The translations under genes and the position numbers were made by a program. Under the pieces are notes generated by a model. That model had not been told where the DNA came from. It searched no databases and was given only the letters and a program-made list of their open reading frames with translations. Of a stretch of DNA of 64,000 nucleotides, positions 10,801 through 20,990 are shown in pieces. Numbering within the stretch: the first letter of the stretch is position 1; each line of letters opens with the position of its first letter. The DNA lies in NCBI GenBank assembly GCA_964035795.1, contig OZ038323.1, positions 10,534,291 through 10,598,290 of the forward strand, written 5' to 3'. This DNA comes from Pterobdella sp. o SKG-2022. Its lineage: Eukaryota > Annelida > Clitellata > Hirudinida > Piscicolidae.

Positions 10801-12625
10801 TCTGTAGCATTCAATATCATATAATATTCTCTACTGAAATAAAACTTGCAACATTTCAAACGTAGTCGCCCTCTCGCGAACGATTATTAAATATGTAACC
10901 TCAACATTCAACAGTATCTGACACCAACACCGTGGAGATGAACAAACCTTTTCCATTGGCCATCAATGACTCCATCAGGTTCACTCAACGGTCAAGAAGT
11001 TTCAAGAGGAGTTTTGCCAGGTTTGATAGTCGTTGTTGTTCGATGTGTTGCTATTGTTGTTGTTTTTCTTTTTGTTGTTGTTGTTCAATGTGTTGTTGTG
11101 TTTATAGTTATTCTATGGTTTTTGAACATGTTATTGTGTTTGTTGTAATTTTTATGCGTGTTGCAGATTGATGATTTAAGTTCATGTAGTGATAGTAAAG
11201 CGGTTGAGACTAGGATTCGAACACGCTACCTTTGGTTCAAAATAAAAATTCTTGTTGGAGTAATAGCTATGAATGCAGTTAGTTTCAGCATGTGTTGTGT
11301 AGTAGTTATAAGACGTTTCACAACTATCAAAACTGTTATAATCCGTGTTCTTAACGCATAGTTCTCAAACTAACCTGCATCAGAGGTGCTTGATGTATGC
11401 GGTTATTACGGCTGAAGGAGATTGCTATGAGAGTGTTTCTTGTTAGCTGTTAGATCGCACTTAAGCTGTAACTAAATGTGATGAAATCATATTAAATTGT
11501 TGGGTCTCATAAATTCGTACTAAATAATAGTATACCTACAACAAAACTTTTTTGAAAATAATGCTGTACGTGAAAAATATTCACAGGCATCTAAAAAAGA
11601 TTCAGCAGCATAATTGCATTAATAATCATCACTACATCATATTAGTCCAATCATATAATCCCCCTGTAAATTATTCATTGTGTCAATCCTGGAACGAAAA
11701 AGGGCCATTTATAAACTTCTGAGCAAACAATTCACAAAAATAAAAACATCTCGGCGGAGTTCTCCATGAGTTTTTTTTGTGGTTTTCATTGAAAAAAAGC
11801 AGGCTGTACACACTAATGATCTATTTATCATTACTCGGTGATGAACAATGCAACATAATGCATTATATTTTTACAGAGGATTTATTCGTTTGAAATATTT
11901 GCAGTTTATATGTAATTAAGCATTAAATCGAAGCTTTATGGGTTATTCATCTATTTTAATCCTCGTTATAATTTATATTTCTCTTTTATATATTTCTATT
12001 TTCTTTTTACTTTTTATTTTTTTTCTTCAATTTTTTAGTTAATTTTTCCAAAGTTTTTTCTAATTTTTTTTGTTTAAGTTTTATTTGATTTAAAGTTTGA
12101 ATAAAGAAGCGCGCCAAAACATAATTGAATTTATGTAGAGGAAACGAATAAAAAAGGTCTTTATTATAACTTTTTGAAAAATTTTCATTTCACTACATGT
12201 TTCAGCTTGTTATTTGCAATTGTTTCCAATGAATCTTTTTATTTATTTTAATTTGCATACTTCTAGTTTCCCAATTAACTATCTACTTCTCTATCTACTT
12301 GATAAATTATCTATCTACCTCTTTGTTATCTATCCACCGAATGTATGTAACTCATTAATTATCAATCTTTCTAATTAATTACCTATATAATTCATCTTTA
12401 TTCATCTAGTCTATATTATCTACCTCTCAAATCATCCATCTAACCACTTCTTAATCATTACCCTCATCATTATCATTACCATTTATCTATCTATCTACCT
12501 CCAGCAACGGCCAGCCTCAAGTTAGAATGCCCACGAAGAAAATCAGTAAGCAACATTCATCATCATCATCATCGATATCAACCGATGATGACGATGATGA
12601 CGAAGATGTCGGAGATAGCCAATAA
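7734..12625 (+). CDS. GAB: GAB/DOS-family PH-domain docking adaptor (eight exons, complete model)
   Basis: Gene-level entry; exons 7734-7814, 7955-8065, 8236-8331, 8552-8648, 9308-10309, 10543-10704, 10915-11020 and 12505-12625 sum to 1776 bases, 591 residues plus stop, with all phases matching. Residues about 5-128 form a PH domain beginning GWLIKSPPE and ending in a helix around DEMNRWVNHLCRVLGLL; GWLxKSPPE at the extreme N-terminus is characteristic of GAB1-4 and Drosophila DOS. Such proteins are membrane-recruited, tyrosine-phosphorylated scaffolds downstream of receptor tyrosine kinases. After the PH come proline motifs (PLPPPPRLP 134-142, PPPKPPKNRKKK 238-249, PPKPVRRKKLP 452-462) and YxxP motifs at Y337, Y366, Y387, Y432 and Y443, the class bound by Crk and related SH2 domains. 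No tyrosine follows residue 443, so the C-terminal SHP2-binding YxxV/I/L pair usual in the family is not seen. A missed exon in the last intron is possible. Confidence 0.82.
7955..8065 (+). CDS. GAB: GAB-like exon 2 (PH domain core)
   Basis: Thirty-seven codons between AATTCAG|AAATGG and CACAAAA|GTAAAT. It encodes KWKRRFFVLYAPP followed by MLEYYTSKK, the beta-2/beta-3 strands of a PH domain with the basic WKRRxFVL motif that contacts phosphoinositide head groups. Phase 0 on both sides. Confidence 0.85.
8236..8331 (+). CDS. GAB: GAB-like exon 3 (PH domain)
   Basis: Thirty-two codons after ACACAAG and before GTTTTC. The product FINLDDCDEILSGLDSDTYK corresponds to the GAB PH strand with the conserved I(D/N)L-x-x-C motif followed by the phenylalanine-containing HVFGLQT strand. 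Phase 0 on both sides. Confidence 0.82.
8552..8648 (+). CDS. GAB: GAB-like exon 4 (PH strand 7 and C-terminal helix)
   Basis: Begins after TTATTCAAG, ends GAAAATG|GTCTGT in phase 1. Encodes RTYYLVSESEDEMNRWVNHL plus CRVLGLLEN, the last PH strand and the amphipathic C-terminal helix with its invariant tryptophan. The YLV(A/S)(D/E)S(E)EEMN(K/R)WV pattern is highly typical of GAB-family PH domains. Confidence 0.87.
8649..9307 (+). other. GAB-like intron 4
   Basis: AT-rich intron. The first 170 bases are T/G-rich with GGTGTTGTT-like repeats. A pyrimidine/CA-rich stretch precedes the acceptor at 9307. Confidence 0.5.
9308..10309 (+). CDS. GAB: GAB-like exon 5 (proline motifs and YxxP cluster)
   Basis: A 1,002-base exon after ACAACCGCAG that takes one base from exon 4 and ends CCAG|GTAATT in phase 1. 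The true exon starts 44 bases before the first ATG and adds an SH3-type PLPPPPRLPG stretch. It then holds PPPRSSTTLPPIPPE, PPPKPPKNRKKK, five YxxP motifs (YDVP three times, YDTP, YNIP), Asn-rich spacers and PPKPVRRKKLP near the end. It is the phosphotyrosine docking segment of the adaptor. Confidence 0.8.
10543..10704 (+). CDS. GAB: GAB-like exon 6
   Basis: Runs from TTTTTTCAG to ACTG|GTGGGT, phase 1 at both ends. Lys/Ser/Pro-rich, including APPSNKPSSKASDPAPKK and FGSKHKKLVLAGST. GC content is higher than the flanking introns and the frame has no stop. No known motif beyond proline-rich stretches. Confidence 0.6.
10915..11020 (+). CDS. GAB: GAB-like exon 7
   Basis: Starts after TTCAACAG and ends GCCAG|GTTTGA in phase 2. 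Encodes VSDTNTVEMNKPFPLAIN followed by DSIRFTQRSRSFKRSFAR, a basic segment. An alternative donor ATCAG|GTTCAC at 10978 also ends in phase 2, so either end splices to exon 8; alternative usage would add or drop the RFTQRSRSFKRSFA block (14 residues). Confidence 0.5.
11021..12504 (+). other. GAB-like last intron
   Basis: About 1.5 kb, starting TTG/TGT-rich and ending in a TCTA/TCAT-rich stretch (about 12,260-12,504) that supplies the polypyrimidine tract. A GTTCGAATCC box (minus strand) sits near 11,213 but I could not fold a tRNA around it. An extra small exon could be hidden here. Confidence 0.4.
12505..12625 (+). CDS. GAB: GAB-like terminal exon with acidic tail
   Basis: Follows a CTATCTACCTCCAG acceptor and takes two bases from exon 7. 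Encodes a 40-residue tail with KKISKQHSSSSSSISTDDDD followed by more acidic residues, ending GDSQ and TAA. It is assigned here because its frame is open only in the phase that exon 7 leaves; no family resemblance supports it. AATAAA overlaps the stop but is too close to be the obvious poly(A) signal. Confidence 0.5.
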
Positions 12626-12634
12626 AGATTGTAG

Positions 12635-12850
12635 CGTTATTATTACTTTTATAACTATTATTATTATTATTTATTATTATTTATCTTTTTATTATTTCTA
12701 TTTTTTTCTTACCATTATTATTTTTATCTAAGTTATTAAGATTATACTGCTGTTTATATCTCTTCTTATTGTTTATTATTTTAAGCATATTATTATGAAA
12801 TTCTTATTATTATTATTATTATTGTTATTATTATTATCATTATGCTTTTA
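12635..12850. repeat. Imperfect (TTA)n low-complexity tract
   Basis: ATT/TTA triplets interrupted by TTT and TTC, ending with a cleaner run at about 12,808-12,840. Confidence 0.75.
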
Positions 12851-13027
12851 CTATTCTTATTACTATTAAAGATAAGATGAAGCGCTGAGAATATTAAAGA
12901 CTAGAGAGCAAAGTGAAGTAGAGAGTTCTGGAGTTTTGAAATTTTTAATCCTGTCGTGCTCTTAGTCGTTTTAATAGTTAACTTTGTTACTTTTTTATCG
13001 TCTTTGTATGTTACTCTCTAATTTTTT

Positions 13028-13095
13028 ATTTGATTTATTGAATTTATTTATTTAATTCATTTATTTAATTCATTTATTTAAATTATTTATTTATG
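13028..13095. repeat. Short tandem repeat, about 13-bp unit
   Basis: TTTATTTAATTCA is repeated with small changes several times in a row. Confidence 0.7.
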
Positions 13096-15393
13096 CATGT
13101 TGAGGGTGTTGTAACTGTTCTCAATCTAATTAATTTTTAAATAACATTTTCTTAAAACTTTTATGTACCATTGAGATTGTATTATTTTTATTATTAATTT
13201 TATGTTATTATTATTGTTATTGTTTTATTCTTATTTTTTTTATTAGCATTCTTTAAATTTGTTAATGACTTAATTTTTAGTTTTGCCCGTATTAACATAT
13301 TTCTCTTGTCATAGACATGGACTCTACTCATTTCAATTATAAAAATTTTGTATATTCAGTAGCAAATGAGTGTATGTTATTTACCCTTATATTATTGATT
13401 TTATTTTTGTTTTTTTATTCTTATTATTATTATGTTATTGATTTTTATTTTTATTGTTTCATTTTTATTATTTTTATTATTACATTATTGATTTTTTTTG
13501 TTTATACTTCTATTTATATTATTGCAAGAAAGCCACATCAATCTCATGATAAGCAGATCGAAGGCAAAAACTTTGGCTTAGTGAACATCATAGTTTGCAA
13601 TTATGTTTTCATGTAAGACTACGGTTGCCTTAATCTTTATGCAACATTCTGTCCAACAATTAAAAGTATTTCTCATTGCTCTGCTTATATTATTCTTTTT
13701 TTTGGCTTATTTGTATCACGTTATTTCTATACATTCTTCTTTTTTTGTGTTTTCCCTCGTTTTGAACTTATTTTTTTAGCAATTTTTGTTTCTGGGTATT
13801 TTTTTTTTTTGTTTTGAAGCTTAAGTTTTTATCCACTTTAGAATTTTGTTTTCAATTTATACATATTAATATATTAATATTTTTAAAATGATCCTATGAA
13901 TTTCTTTTTATTTTTTATCTGTCATATTTGTATATTTTCATTTTTTTATCTTTTATTAATCGTTTTTCAAAAATACTTTCCATAAATTTTTTCTTATTCT
14001 TTATTTTGTTCTTTCTCATTTTTATTCTTATATTCTTCATCTCCCTTAATATCTATTCCTTCCTTACTTCTCGTTTTTAGATTTTATTTCTTTTATTTTT
14101 TCTTATTTTTATGGTATTTTTATGTTAAGAATTTCAGATATTAAAAATTATATTATTTTTTGTACCCACAGCACAAAGACTTAATCAAACAATTAGCAAT
14201 CTATCCAGCCTATAACTGACTTACTGATTTCTTCATTATCACAATAAAATACCCAGCTATATTTTCCACGCAGACAAAATTTGAAAAAGTTTTTAATTAA
14301 TTTTTTAATGCTAGGAAGTGAAATGATATCTTGCGCTCACAATTAATCATTGCGGTGCAGTGTACATTTTAAAAACAAGACGCCCTATAGTGCCATGATT
14401 AATTCGTTTGCTGCAAATATTTGCATCAATACCAATTTCAAGCAAATATTTTCATTTACTATGAATGTTCAGATATTGATGATCTTCATTGGAAATTTCG
14501 CTGCAAAACTAGCCTGTTGCTTGAAAGTGGGACTAGAACTCAGAAAATTTTATTTCATTTTCATTAATTTGTTTTTATCGGGAAACGCATTTTTTATGCA
14601 CTCAAAAATGAGTTCAAATCTTGAAAGGCCTCGTATTAAATACTTTTAATAAATAATCCAATTTCTTTCATTGCAATTTCTTCCAGAATTCTTTTGAATT
14701 AATCTAATTTTACTTACATTACTGAGGTTTTTGTCAAAATTATCAAAAGATTTTTGCGAATTTATAAAAAATACTTAAATTTTCTAAAACTAAAAAACAT
14801 TAAAAATCTTCAAAACTCGATAAATGTTTGAAACCTTTCGGAATTAAAACTCCATCAGCAAACAGGCATTGTTTTCTACACATCCTTCACAAATCGTGCC
14901 ATTCGTCATCTCAAACATATGCCTCTCTTTAATATCCCTTCCCTTTTTTATAATGGGGCTTTACGTTGAGTATTCTAATTTTCTACCTCGAATAAAATTT
15001 ATTTCAAAGTTATAAATAATTATCAATACATAATAACCATTCTTATAGTGATAATTTTACCAGTATTAATGTAGGAAATTGAGAATATTATCTATGTGGA
15101 CATATTCATGTTTTATTGATGAATTTATATATAACTTTAATTAATAACTCTATATATAACTGCAATCATGGCAACTGAGGTGCTGAACAGACTGGCTGAG
15201 GCTCCATAATTATGCATATAAACACTGATGTTTCACCTCTGAAATAATTTCTACTTCCAAATATAAGAAACATCTTTATCTCAGCTGCTTCCAAGAAAGT
15301 TTATTTTATGAAATTTTTATTTTTCGTTGAATTGTTATTTTATTATGTTTTTTATTAAACGTGACGTTCTATTCGCGCCAAAAGTGCCAAATT

Positions 15394-17499
15394 TCACGTT
15401 TCAGATTTTTCTTCGTTTGAATTAAAAACATACATACTTTTTTTCTTTAATGAATTCTTCAAACTGTTAAATCTTCTACCTATTTCTGCCGCATCTACAA
15501 TCCTAGAGATGGACACTCTGTGGGTATCTTTACTTGTAATGCCCTGTGAACCTCGCCTTAAGACTGCTTCACTTCCCAGCGAGGACTGCGTCGTTTCGAT
15601 GTTTTTGTATGAAAGAAGTGTGTTTTTTTCTAATGAGTCGGGACATTTCGAATTGAACATGTTTGTGAAAAATTTTGATAAAGTTGCTTTTTCTATATTT
15701 TTCTTCTCTGGTTTAGTTTTATTTTCTGTTTTCACTGTTGAATTTTTTATTGTTTCGACATTTTCCGCAGACAAATTATTTATGAAGAATTCTTTCGCAG
15801 TAGTTGAGAAAGTTTGCAATGTTGCAGTAGTTTCTTGCAGTGTTTCCATTGATTTATTTGTTGTGTCCAAAGTTTTCGCTTCAGACAAATGTAAGTTATT
15901 ATTGTCTGCGGCATATCGATCATCGGCAGACGAATATGTACAAGTAGAAATAGCACGAATTATATTACTGTTTTTTAAGTGCTGCTTAGTGGTGCGAGAA
16001 GGATTCGAAGCTAGAAACTCATGATTAATAATCTCTCTGGACACACTAATCGCTTGCAATGAAGCAGAGTCTTGGATTGATGGGACAAGGACTTTTGTGT
16101 TAGATGCGGTAGTGGTAGTTGGACTATGAGTGGTAGTGTAAGTGGGTGTGGTTGATTGGGTAACCGTGGTAGGAGTAGTGTTGATTTCGGCGGATGAGTT
16201 AACGATGGTTTTAACAGTGGTGGAGATGGGGATTTGGGTTGATGAGGTAACGGTGGTAGGAATGTTGAAGTGGTTTTCTATTGGTGTAGAACCTTTGATG
16301 GTAGTTTGGGTATTATGTGCCGATTTCCATGAATTTTGTTGCCTTAAAGGGATTTCAGAGACTTTTTCAACAGAAGAATATAAAGATTCGGATTCTTTCA
16401 AAGTATTCAAGCATTTTATTGTATTTGTTTTAATGGGCGATGTTTCAAAGGACCTAGTATGAAGAAACGAGTCTTCAAAATGGCAATGTTTTTTTTCTTC
16501 TTTTATAAATTTTGCGTTTGAACAGCCTTCATTATGCAAAAAACTTTCAAAGCAGTTTTTTCTTGTTAAATTAGCTTCATCGTTTTCTTTAACTAAAGGT
16601 TTATTAATATTAGTTGTTATAGTAGCGGCTGGTAGCGTATTATTAATATTCCCAATGATATTGGTTACATCCATAGGGGTAGTGACATCACCAGTGATCT
16701 CATTATTGAATGTTGTAGAACTGTAGCAGGTAAATTGCTCATTTACATTTGAATGCTTGATGATTTCTGCATCCTTTTCCCTGTTACTGTTCGTCGTTTC
16801 AACATCATCGTTTGTCTCAAACACTGTTGCAGGCTTCAATTTAGTGAGAGTTCGCGTTTTTTCTGAGTCTTGAATTTCAAAAATTTCCACGTTTAGAACA
16901 TTTTTTTCCGATGAAATCTCGTCTTGTTGGGAACAATTTTGATTATATTTCTCTACAAGGCTTTTTTTCTGATTTTCTTTATGATCATATTTGCAACTGG
17001 AAATTTTTTTGCCATGATTTCTTTTCAGAGTGCAGTTAAATTCGTCCTTGTCGTCATTATAAAAACTATTGTTCCAAACGCTAAATGAGTGTTTGAAGGG
17101 ATGTTTGGTGAAGATTTCGGCTGTTTGGGGGATGGTTGGGAAGGTGAATGTTGGTGAGATTGGTGAGATCGGAGTGAGGGGGGTGAAAGGAGACATAAAC
17201 TGGGATGAACGTTCAGAGCTTTTATCTGTTTTTTCTTCATTTGGTGAAAATATGATAAAAGGTATATTACTATGCTCAATTTCAACTTTTCCACTTTCTT
17301 GCAGATCTGAAGGAATTTCTTCCATAGAATTGCTCAAATGCATTGGTTGCAAGGGCAGCGTGAGATAGCCTCTTTGTTGTTGTAGCTGCAGCTCGAGTTT
17401 GGATTGCATGGATAGATGTCGCTGCTGCAACTTGTTCGTTTGCTCCATCATTTTGTCCACTTGTCGTGCCAAATGAGAATCCATCAAGTTTATTCTTAT
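15394..17499 (-). CDS. Unrecognised S/T/N-rich protein, large 3' exon
   Basis: A 2,106-base exon follows a strong acceptor (TTTTTTTTGTTTCAG) and ends in TGA at 15394. The first 45 residues (for example MDSHLARQVDKMMEQTNKLQ, then a Q-rich helix) have heptad-like leucine/methionine spacing and should form a short coiled coil. Then come a Pro/Thr block (TPLTPISPISPTFTFPTIP), long N/E/K/S-rich stretches, a Thr/Pro-rich block with TTT and TPT repeats, and a basic C-terminus (AEIGRRFNSLKNSLKKKS). I do not recognise the family; the layout is like a long disordered tail of a larger protein such as a channel or scaffold, but that is a guess. The gene converges on the GAB-like gene. Confidence 0.75.
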   Translation of the reverse strand: MRINLMDSHLARQVDKMMEQTNKLQQRHLSMQSKLELQLQQQRGYLTLPLQPMHLSNSMEEIPSDLQESGKVEIEHSNIPFIIFSPNEEKTDKSSERSSQFMSPFTPLTPISPISPTFTFPTIPQTAEIFTKHPFKHSFSVWNNSFYNDDKDEFNCTLKRNHGKKISSCKYDHKENQKKSLVEKYNQNCSQQDEISSEKNVLNVEIFEIQDSEKTRTLTKLKPATVFETNDDVETTNSNREKDAEIIKHSNVNEQFTCYSSTTFNNEITGDVTTPMDVTNIIGNINNTLPAATITTNINKPLVKENDEANLTRKNCFESFLHNEGCSNAKFIKEEKKHCHFEDSFLHTRSFETSPIKTNTIKCLNTLKESESLYSSVEKVSEIPLRQQNSWKSAHNTQTTIKGSTPIENHFNIPTTVTSSTQIPISTTVKTIVNSSAEINTTPTTVTQSTTPTYTTTHSPTTTTASNTKVLVPSIQDSASLQAISVSREIINHEFLASNPSRTTKQHLKNSNIIRAISTCTYSSADDRYAADNNNLHLSEAKTLDTTNKSMETLQETTATLQTFSTTAKEFFINNLSAENVETIKNSTVKTENKTKPEKKNIEKATLSKFFTNMFNSKCPDSLEKNTLLSYKNIETTQSSLGSEAVLRRGSQGITSKDTHRVSISRIVDAAEIGRRFNSLKNSLKKKSMYVFNSNEEKSET

Positions 17500-17863
17500 C
17501 TGAAACAAAAAAAATAAAAATTAAATCTTTTCATAGTAAATAGTACAAATTCTTTTTTTTTATTTATTCTATATACAAACTCAGAGAGGCTAGAAAGGTT
17601 TTACAGTGTTTCAGGGTATGATGGATCACAGCTCAAACACACACCGTCCTAACTTGAAACCAATATTTTCATAAAAACTCCAACAAACCACTAAGTTTAT
17701 ACTTAAATATTTCTGCAACGTAAAAGGTGGAGCTCAGTCATGAGTTATACAGCGCCATAAATTCTTAACAGCCTAAAGAAAAATTTTTAATTTTTAAACC
17801 CAATATGACGCACACCACAATCACTCATTCATCATGATTATTGATTATATCCTATAAGCTTAC
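17500..17863 (-). other. Intron of the unrecognised minus-strand gene
   Basis: A 364-base AT-rich intron with good GTAAGC and T-rich CAG borders. Nothing else is seen in it. Confidence 0.6.
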
Positions 17864-18421
17864 CAAATCCTTCACAATATTTAGAAGTTTTCTTTCAATA
17901 TTGTTATCAGCACACTGTGTTTCGTCGAGTCGCCAATGATTTTCAATGCAATTAACGTCTTCATTCTTACCAATGCCTTCGTTATCTTTATTTAAACAAT
18001 TTTTTTCTCTTCCGTTTTTATCATGTTTTTCACATCCATCTTCTTCTCCTACATCTCCATCTTCTTTGTTATGACAAAACTTCGAATGAAAATAATTTTT
18101 TTTGTTGATGTCAAATTTGTTTGATTTCCGATTCGAATCCATCAAATAGAGTATAAAAGTTTTTTTTTCTTCTAATTTTGCGGCCGTTTTCAGATTTATA
18201 GTATCAAATTGAATTTTTGAGTTTATTGCTACTTCACCTCTAAGGCCCTGAACACTCTTGTCTTGAGGCTCAAACAGTTTCGAAACGTCACGACCACTCC
18301 ATTTGAAAGAACCTCCAATATTTTTTTCTCTATAATCATTTCCAAAAAAACCTTCTTTTCTATGATTTTCTTTTTGTGAGTTTATTTTTTGGAGCGTTGC
18401 GCGAGATTTATCTGAGTACAT
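17864..18421 (-). CDS. Unrecognised protein, upstream exon
   Basis: Ends GATTTG|GTAAGC, a strong donor in phase 0 that joins the exon at 17499 in frame (...NIVKDL|IRINLMDS...). It starts either at ATG 18421 or, if an earlier exon exists, after the acceptor TACTCAG at 18412 in a matching phase. The 186 residues are K/N/E/D-rich with a charged acidic patch (GDVGEEDGCEKHDK) and end in a helix, ERKLLNIVKDL, that continues into the coiled coil of the next exon. With the ATG start the whole protein is 887 residues. No domain recognised; further 5' exons in the AT-rich region to the right are possible. Confidence 0.6.
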
Positions 18422-20780
18422 ATGCAGACTTTAAACCGAGCCAAAATTCCAAACAACTTAGCTTCAAAAGTTTTCTTCAAATTATTATTTATTAGGCTAA
18501 AACAACCTAGCAATTATCTGTTAATTATTATGGCTAGTGCCGATGAAACAAACACACAAGAAATATAGCAACAGGATGCCAGACTTGATGACTGACTATT
18601 TGAAAGAGAATAATTAATACAAGCTGAATTTATATAATTACTTCACAATTAAGACCCCAAATATCAATATTACTTTACAATCAGTTCGATACGAATTTTG
18701 AGTAATCCTTCAACACATATATACAAGATAAAGCTAAAAACTTTATATTTAGTCTTGTAACATGTATTTTATGTTAAATTCAATTTTTTATCTAAGCCTT
18801 CCTACATCATCTGTCATCAGATATATTTGCTAAGATAGTCTTAACAATAGGCCAATTATGATTTTATAGACCCAAAAGCTGTACTCTTAAATAACTTTAT
18901 AGACCTTGTGTTTTGGAATTACAAGCTTTCATTAGTATAGAATATTAACTTGTATATAGCAATAAATGGGGTTTCCAATGGTAATTAGTAAACACATGGA
19001 GGGTATATAGATGCATAAAAAAAAAGAATTGATAAAGATTCGTTTCATGAAACATAAATAGTGAAATAAATTAAAAATAAAAATATAGAACTATTTATAT
19101 AATAGGAGAAGTTCTTGACTCAATGAAGCATATATGGATACATTAAAAAATTATGGACAGAAATTGCTAATGAGTAAGATGAAGTTGTCCATTTAGGATA
19201 TTTAATCACCAGTAGACATTCACTATACGAAGAAGCTATTTCATTTAATATATTGTGCAATGAAGAATACAGGCCAATTATGAATGCGTGGGTGTTTAGG
19301 CATCTTTATAAATAGAATCTTTAAGTTTATGATGTCATCATTAGTTCAGAAGTGTGTTTTGAACTTTGTTTTCTTTTTTTCCTGTTGCATTGTTTTTTTT
19401 GTATGATTTGTTGTTTTAATTTTCGTTATTATATTTTTTTATTGTATTGTTTTTTAATTCTTTTGTGGTATAATGTATTTTATTACATTTTATAATAATC
19501 ATTTTGTTTTTACGTCATACAGTATGGAAGCTTTTTTAAACCAACGTTAGTTCCGGAATGAAATGCAAAATTTCTGTGTAATGCAAAATGTATAAAAGTA
19601 TTTTTATAACTTTGAAAATTTATTCACAAAAAAATAAAACAAATTAAAGAGTCATCGCATGTTTTTGATCAAACGAACCTAAAATTTTCATATTTTGAAA
19701 TCTAATTTATCAACCATTAATCAGGAAACATGAATAATTTTGAGGGTTTTACATTATTTTTTCTCGTTTAATTTTTCTCAATTAAAAAATTTGTTTCTAA
19801 AAGCTATTTTTTAATTTTTCTCTTTTTTATCAGATATTTCTAAGCGCCTCTGATACATGCTGAAATTTCTGCGTAAAGCGGGCTATATAAATTTAAATAG
19901 ATAATATAAGAAATTTATAAAAATAAGTATTTTTATATATTTCAAGTTTATTTTTTTTATTTCTTTGTTGCATGTTTAATATTTTCATTGCATCTCTTCA
20001 TAATCTTCATCTTTAAAGCTTTTGTGAATTTAATGTTTATAATATTTCAACTTCTGCAAACATTTTTTTACAATTTCAAGTGATTTATTTAATATTTATT
20101 AAAAATATCCATTTTAATTTTGTTTTTACTTTAATTTTTAATGAAAATCTTTTTTTTGTTCTACTTTTCACCACTAATCTTATATTTCTGATGCGATTTT
20201 TATATTTTTAATCTTATATTCAGTCTTTTTATTCTTTAATCTCTTTGCTGAATAAGGCTTTTCATGTTCTGCTTTTAAATTTTTTCCATTCAAAATATCA
20301 GCTGTAAAAGGTTTCAAATGTTTGAAAAAATTTTTTTGGGGTTTTTTCAGGTATTTAAAAATTAAAAAAAAAAGTTTGAAAATAATTTATGAGCCATATT
20401 TTTTATGAATCTTTATAAACATCAAAGGTTCTGAAGTGAAAAAGCATTTAAATAAACTTATTATCAACATCTCTGGTTCTTCTTATTTCAAAGATTCAAA
20501 AACACAAAATATTTCAATATTTCAGAAAATTATTTGCTAAAATGGTGGTTTCAAAGAACTAATAAATTCAAAATTAACATTCTATTTTTCATAATGAGGC
20601 CATATTTTTTTCTTCATAAAATTCGTTTGAAAAGTTGCTTCAGGTTTATGATTTGTTGGATGGTAGTGAGTTGAATTATGGCGGCTTTTTGTGATGACCA
20701 ACATTTTAAGCTATTCTCGTTTTAATTTTAACGAGTAAATTAACACAATAGAATATTCCAGAAAAACACAATCATACTCA
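18422..20780. other. AT-rich noncoding sequence
   Basis: Long T-rich and A-rich stretches, no open frame with protein-like composition, no RNA gene recognised. It may hold 5' sequence of the minus-strand gene. Confidence 0.4.
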
Positions 20781-20990
20781 TCTTTACTCCACTACGACTC
20801 ATCACCACCCTCCACCACGACTGATTGTTAATCATTCTTTTTTCATCATAATTAACCTACCACCACTCACCTTTCTCACTCACCCCTGCCTCACACCTGC
20901 ACTCACTACTCTACATTCCCCCCACCTCACTTCTACTTTTCACCCACATCTCCACACACCACTCCTACCAACATTCACATACTCATATGT
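20781..20990. other. C/A-rich, strand-asymmetric block
   Basis: The plus strand is almost free of G here: repeated CACC, CACTC, CCACC and ACTCAC words over about 200 bases. Not a clean tandem repeat. Confidence 0.6.

Larger units (their letters stand above)
12626..15393. other. Convergent intergenic region between the GAB-like gene and the unknown minus-strand gene
   Basis: Very T-rich sequence with TTA/ATT triplet arrays (about 12,635-12,850 and 13,180-13,500), a TTTATTTAATTCA-type tandem repeat at about 13,028-13,095 and long T runs. Both genes' 3' UTRs should end here, and several AATAAA sites occur. No supported coding sequence. Confidence 0.5.

Noticed and set aside
11200..11230. Minus-strand GTTCGAATCC box suggesting a tRNA
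   Set aside because: The flanking bases do not form the T-stem, and no acceptor or anticodon arm is found.
12621..12626. AATAAA overlapping the adaptor's stop codon as poly(A) signal
   Set aside because: Cleavage would follow within about 20 bases, leaving almost no 3' UTR; a chance match in AT-rich DNA is likelier.
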